Source: Legionella qingyii
GTDB taxonomy: Bacteria > Pseudomonadota > Gammaproteobacteria > Legionellales > Legionellaceae
Length of the DNA: 46,918 nt
Direction of reading: 5' to 3'
NCBI RefSeq assembly: GCF_003184185.1
Contig: NZ_QHJG01000033.1
Span: 7,407 to 54,324, forward strand
Below the pieces are notes generated by a model. The model had not been told where the DNA came from, ran no database searches, and was given only the letters and a program-made list of their open reading frames with translations. The translations under genes and the position numbers were made by a program. Positions 43,658 through 46,918 of the stretch are shown here, piece after piece; the stretch's first letter is position 1, and each line of letters starts with the position of its first letter.

Positions 43658-46159
43658 AATTAATACCTCTGTACAAAGTGGTTCTACTCTGAGAAACCTA
43701 AATCATTTGTTCAAGCTGGTAAGGAGATGGCAGAAAAGTTGGTAAAGGCATTTTAGTCATAGTAGTACGCCAAACTTTTTTAGCGCACGTGCAGGTATTT
43801 GCCTTAACCAACGGAGTCGTGCCGAAAGTAGACTAAGTCCGGACAGATTATATTAAACCTTATAGAAAAGTTTGGCGAGTTATAATAGAAAAGGTCTACA
43901 TCCCGAATCGTAATTCAGCTTTTAAACAAAATAAGGTAGTCCTTACCAATGGCCGAGTCTTTTTATAAAATAACCATGACAGAGTCTTTTCTTAAAATGT
44001 CTGGTTGCGGGCAAATTAAGAGGATGACCCTGACCCCATTTATCTGAAAAAAGTAACTAATTATCTACATTGCTCAGCATTTCAGCTAATGTTAAACAAA
44101 ATGGATTAACCGCTCGTTGGTTTGCTGTCTCGTTACATAAAAACCCCTCATGTATAAGAAAATGGAAAAATCTCGGCGGTTATTTTTATAAAAAATGAAG
44201 CAATAGGCAACGTTGGGCTAGTAGCAGAAATTCACGAGCGAGCAATAGGTTGGCAAAAAATTAAAGACATCGTTATAGGAGCCCATTCATGGTCAGACCC
44301 CAGAACTACGGAAGTCTTGGACCGCGTAAGACAGGACGTACAAGTACTACTACTGCTGAGTATATGTCTAGTCGATGATTCCTCTGTTTTGCTTACGCTA
44401 AGAAAAATAGTATCTCGAGTAGTTTATGTCCGGTTGTAGGTATCTCAAGAAATATTTCTTAGTAGCGTAGTCATACTTATTCGAGATACCGAAAAGATAG
44501 GAACGGTGATTGCGTGCTAGGTATTCTTACGGGAGGTTACGAGTTTTATTAATTGACGAGGTCTCTCGAGTTTTTATTAAGGGACGGACGTATTAGTTTT
44601 TATCAACGCCAGGGACATCGACTGAGATTCTGTGAAAATATAAGGAGGTTTTCTCAGAAATCCGGACCTCAGCTTCTTTGTATAAAGAGGCGATGTCGGT
44701 TATTTAAGTTTGACAGAAATAGTAAACTGACGCATATTATCTCAGCAAAACGATTTAATATCCCTACTAATAAGACCTCTTAGCAAACACAGCGACGCGC
44801 AGCAAGATGGCGACGGGCGCGATTAAATATGTCGAGATTTAGACCTCCATTACACCCGTTTATCAGCCATTAGGTTCAGCCGTGTATTAGCCGACGTACT
44901 TAACCTGATTAGTCGCAAACATTATAACGTTCAACTAGGCCAACACGTAAAAGGTAGTGAAATCGGTCTAAGCTTAGCTATACCGCAACAACGTGGCGAG
45001 GTCCGGTACAATTAGGTAGAGCTCAACGTTGCACTGACCTCGCTATAGCGAAGAAACTGTCAAGTGCTTTAAAAGGTAGAACTGAGTGACGATTATTTGA
45101 TACTTGTCGTATTAAACGTCCGTCTCCGTCGCAAGCTACTGCTGACCTATTTATTCATTGACGTAGAAGCTGAGCAAACGTAGGAAAGTCGTGTACAAGG
45201 TCCTTTTTGACAACTACGAGCCTGTTATGGGTTATGGTAACACCTTATGAACTTTACGGAGGGTGGCATCTCCTCGTAAGGAAGAATTTTGAAAGACTCT
45301 TTTAATCGAAGAATTTGAACGAATTCAACATAAGGTTCAAGCTACCCAGATTACGGTTCTGTGCCTAGTAAAGAACGTTTACGCCCGGGTTGAGTAATTT
45401 GGTCCGTCCTTCACCATTGCTCAAGCATCGTTAAACAAAATCTAGTTGTAATTTTAATTAACGAGAAAAAAAATAATTACGGGTAAGCTAATTTTTTGAT
45501 AATTTCAGGACTTGCTGAAGTTATATCGACGGTTAACTAGCTAAGTCTAATGTTTTTATCCGAACGACTATGAGAAGTTCAAATGTTTGGGTCCTACCTC
45601 AAAACCCTATAAACGAGCGGAATTAAACAAAATTAAGTAAATATTTAACAAGTATCATTCCTCCTTCGCTAAGCAGCTAGACCTCTTACATTAGCAGTAG
45701 TAAGTTGAAGTACCCGCAATTACAACGGTCTAGCATCGCTGGAACTGCGTAATTAAGTATAACAAGACGAAGTAAGTTATTGAGTTAACGAAGAAATTAC
45801 CTTCATGGGGTGGGGTTTCGTTAGTTAAGTTAATTAAAGCGTCACATAAAAAGATTAAGGAATACGTTAAGTAGGTAACTCGGAAAACGTACGTTTCGTA
45901 GAAGAAGCGTAAGCAAGTGTATGAGAAGATTCCACGAAAACTCGTTTTTTGCCGAAACGCCGCGATTACCTATTCGTAGTTCTTCTTTCCTCTTGCGGAA
46001 TACCTCTGATAATTGGGCTGCATGCTTTGACGCCACTAATAGTCCGAAGAACACCATTCAAAGATCTTATATCGGTCCTTTCGCTTAACGATTCCGAAGC
46101 TCATTAAGTCGACTATTAAGCCATGGTACGCCATGTGCATTTTATTAAGGAAAAGGGTA
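43658..46159 (-). CDS. Large CX5R phosphatase-motif protein, probable Dot/Icm effector
   Basis: It is 833 residues, soluble and mostly helical, with no signal peptide or TM. The phosphatase loop CVSGKDR lies at residues 549-555 (Cys549, Arg555), inside HSYGSCVSGKDRKAIEL. The form C-x-S-G-K-D-R is that of SopB/SidF-type phosphoinositide phosphatases; here the next residues are KA where those enzymes have TG. The N-terminus reads MGKGIILRVPHGTELSAELL and the C-terminus is rich in E, S and K (VEKTVEEWSNLFTKSKESH), as in Dot/Icm signals. AAGGA is nine bases before the ATG. I recall that L. pneumophila carries an effector next to mmsA; host phosphoinositide hydrolysis is inference. Confidence 0.82.
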
Positions 46160-46325
46160 GCTAATTAAAGGAATTGCTGAATGGAGCCAAATTTTTTGAG
46201 GGAATCCTAATAAGTTTTTCTCCAATATAATCAGGATTAGAGAAGCAATAATAACATATTTATTAAGGTACTTTGTTAATGTTATTAGTGAATTAAACTA
46301 TTTTTATTATTTTTCCTCAAACAAT
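46160..46325. promoter_or_regulatory. Divergent spacer, effector and mmsA promoters
   Basis: 166 AT-rich bases. AAGGAG at about 46312-46318 is the mmsA ribosome binding site. No clear operator is seen. Confidence 0.4.
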
Positions 46326-46918
46326 TACTCGATGTAACATGTTGTAATATAACCACCTGTTAATTAGTTACTTTGCTTATGCTGATGGGTAGGATAAATA
46401 TTAGGTCGTAATCCCCTTCATTAGCCGGTTCAAGTAAAACGTAGGTTTAGTGACACGCTATTTTGCTAGCGATGACGGTTTCTTCGACCTCGTCTTACCC
46501 GTGTTTGAGGACGTTATTTTTCTCGTGCTTAAGAAAAATTTAAGGCGCTAAATAATCTTTTTTTAGTTAACCTAGACCGTGCCTAGCAGTGAGCACTTGT
46601 ACCGTTCTGAAACCTACTACGTTTTCCAAGACATCGTGCACGATATCTTCATCAACTTAATGTAACGCCGGATCAGTTAGTTGAGTTTCCTCTAAAGAGT
46701 CGTCTACATTGGTTACCGTAACTAACGGTATGTAATGCGGTTGGTTATCCACAAACACGACCACAGAGAGGAAAATTAAAGGGACAATACCAAGGCCAAA
46801 CCTACTACTAAGGCCGTTAACGTACACCGTTGTGGAAGTAGAACTTCGGAAGGCTTGTCCTGGGAAGGCGAGGTCAAGCAGAGGAACTTAATAATTCACT
46901 ACGTCCTAACGGACGATT
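46326..46918 (+). CDS. mmsA: Methylmalonate-semialdehyde dehydrogenase, 5' part
   Basis: The first 197 residues of a CoA-acylating aldehyde dehydrogenase; the gene runs off the right edge. It converts (methyl)malonate semialdehyde to propionyl- or acetyl-CoA in valine catabolism. The start reads YIVQHYIGGQLIN, then LFKFRDLLEKNQLDLA, REHGKTLDDAKG, and QPIGVCAGVSPFNFPVMVPV, the MmsA signature. The catalytic cysteine lies beyond the window. A strong AAGGAG precedes the ATG. Confidence 0.93.

Larger units (their letters stand above)
1..46918. other. Entire window printed in reversed (3'->5') order
   Basis: Conventional six-frame reading gives only open frames of about 170 codons or fewer over 47 kb and no recognisable RNA. 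Reversing the string without complementing yields tmRNA, tRNA-Gly, tkt, gap, pgk, pyk, dapB, glmM, galE and a polysaccharide locus, with ribosome binding sites, ATGA overlaps and promoters in correct places. Start codons therefore appear as 'gta' (leftward genes) or 'tac' (rightward genes). Strand in this table is the direction of transcription in printed coordinates. Confidence 0.97.

Overview
The window is written backwards. Read as labelled (5'->3' on +, or its reverse complement), 47 kb gives no open frame above about 170 codons and no recognisable protein or RNA. Reversed without complementing, it becomes a densely coding bacterial chromosome segment with a tmRNA, a tRNA and more than 30 long, recognisable genes. 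All annotation below uses that reading. Strand '-' means the gene runs toward lower coordinates and its sense bases are the printed bases read right to left. Strand '+' means it runs toward higher coordinates and its sense bases are the complement of the printed bases read left to right.

The organism is almost certainly a Legionella, at or close to L. pneumophila. The genome is AT-rich; the tmRNA tag reads ANDENFAGGEAIAA, which I recall as the Legionella tag; there is a ProQ/FinO protein matching RocC beside a tkt-gap-pgk-pyk cluster; and there are effector-type genes (an F-box protein and a large CX5R phosphatase). No database was searched, so the species is inference.

Layout in window coordinates. 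1-1.4 kb: an unrecognised, probably frameshifted gene. 1.6-5.6 kb: ssrA, oligopeptidase A and an unknown membrane protein, all leftward. 6.0-11.9 kb: a rightward central-carbon cluster tkt, gap, pgk, pyk, then tRNA-Gly. 12.0-13.7 kb: a leftward F-box protein and a RocC-like RNA chaperone. 13.9-16.6 kb: rightward Pmp3-like peptide, dapB and glmM. 16.7-43.3 kb: a large extracellular polysaccharide locus. 43.7-46.2 kb: a leftward CX5R phosphatase, probably an effector. 46.3 kb to the end: mmsA, cut by the window edge.

The polysaccharide locus is the notable system. A leftward operon (25970->16664) encodes a fused GT2/polyprenyl-phosphate sugar transferase, a lipoprotein, a giant Wza-type protein with 12 SLBB-like units, a tyrosine-kinase homologue with a broken Walker A, and a secreted Asp-box beta-propeller protein. 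A divergent rightward operon (26226->33674) encodes a STAS protein, three glycosyltransferases, a lipoprotein, a Wzz/GumC-type chain-length protein and a GT39-like membrane protein. Leftward wzy and wzx (36645->33890) follow. Next come galE, a decayed CelD-type acetyltransferase, an intact CelD-GNAT fusion and an ATP-grasp ligase (36881->41555, rightward), and last a leftward formyltransferase/glycosyltransferase fusion. Together these make a Wzx/Wzy-dependent exopolysaccharide or capsule pathway: initiation by the sugar transferase, assembly by the GTs, flipping by Wzx, polymerisation by Wzy, length control by the Wzz protein, export by the SLBB protein, and decoration by acyl and amino-acid-type transferases.
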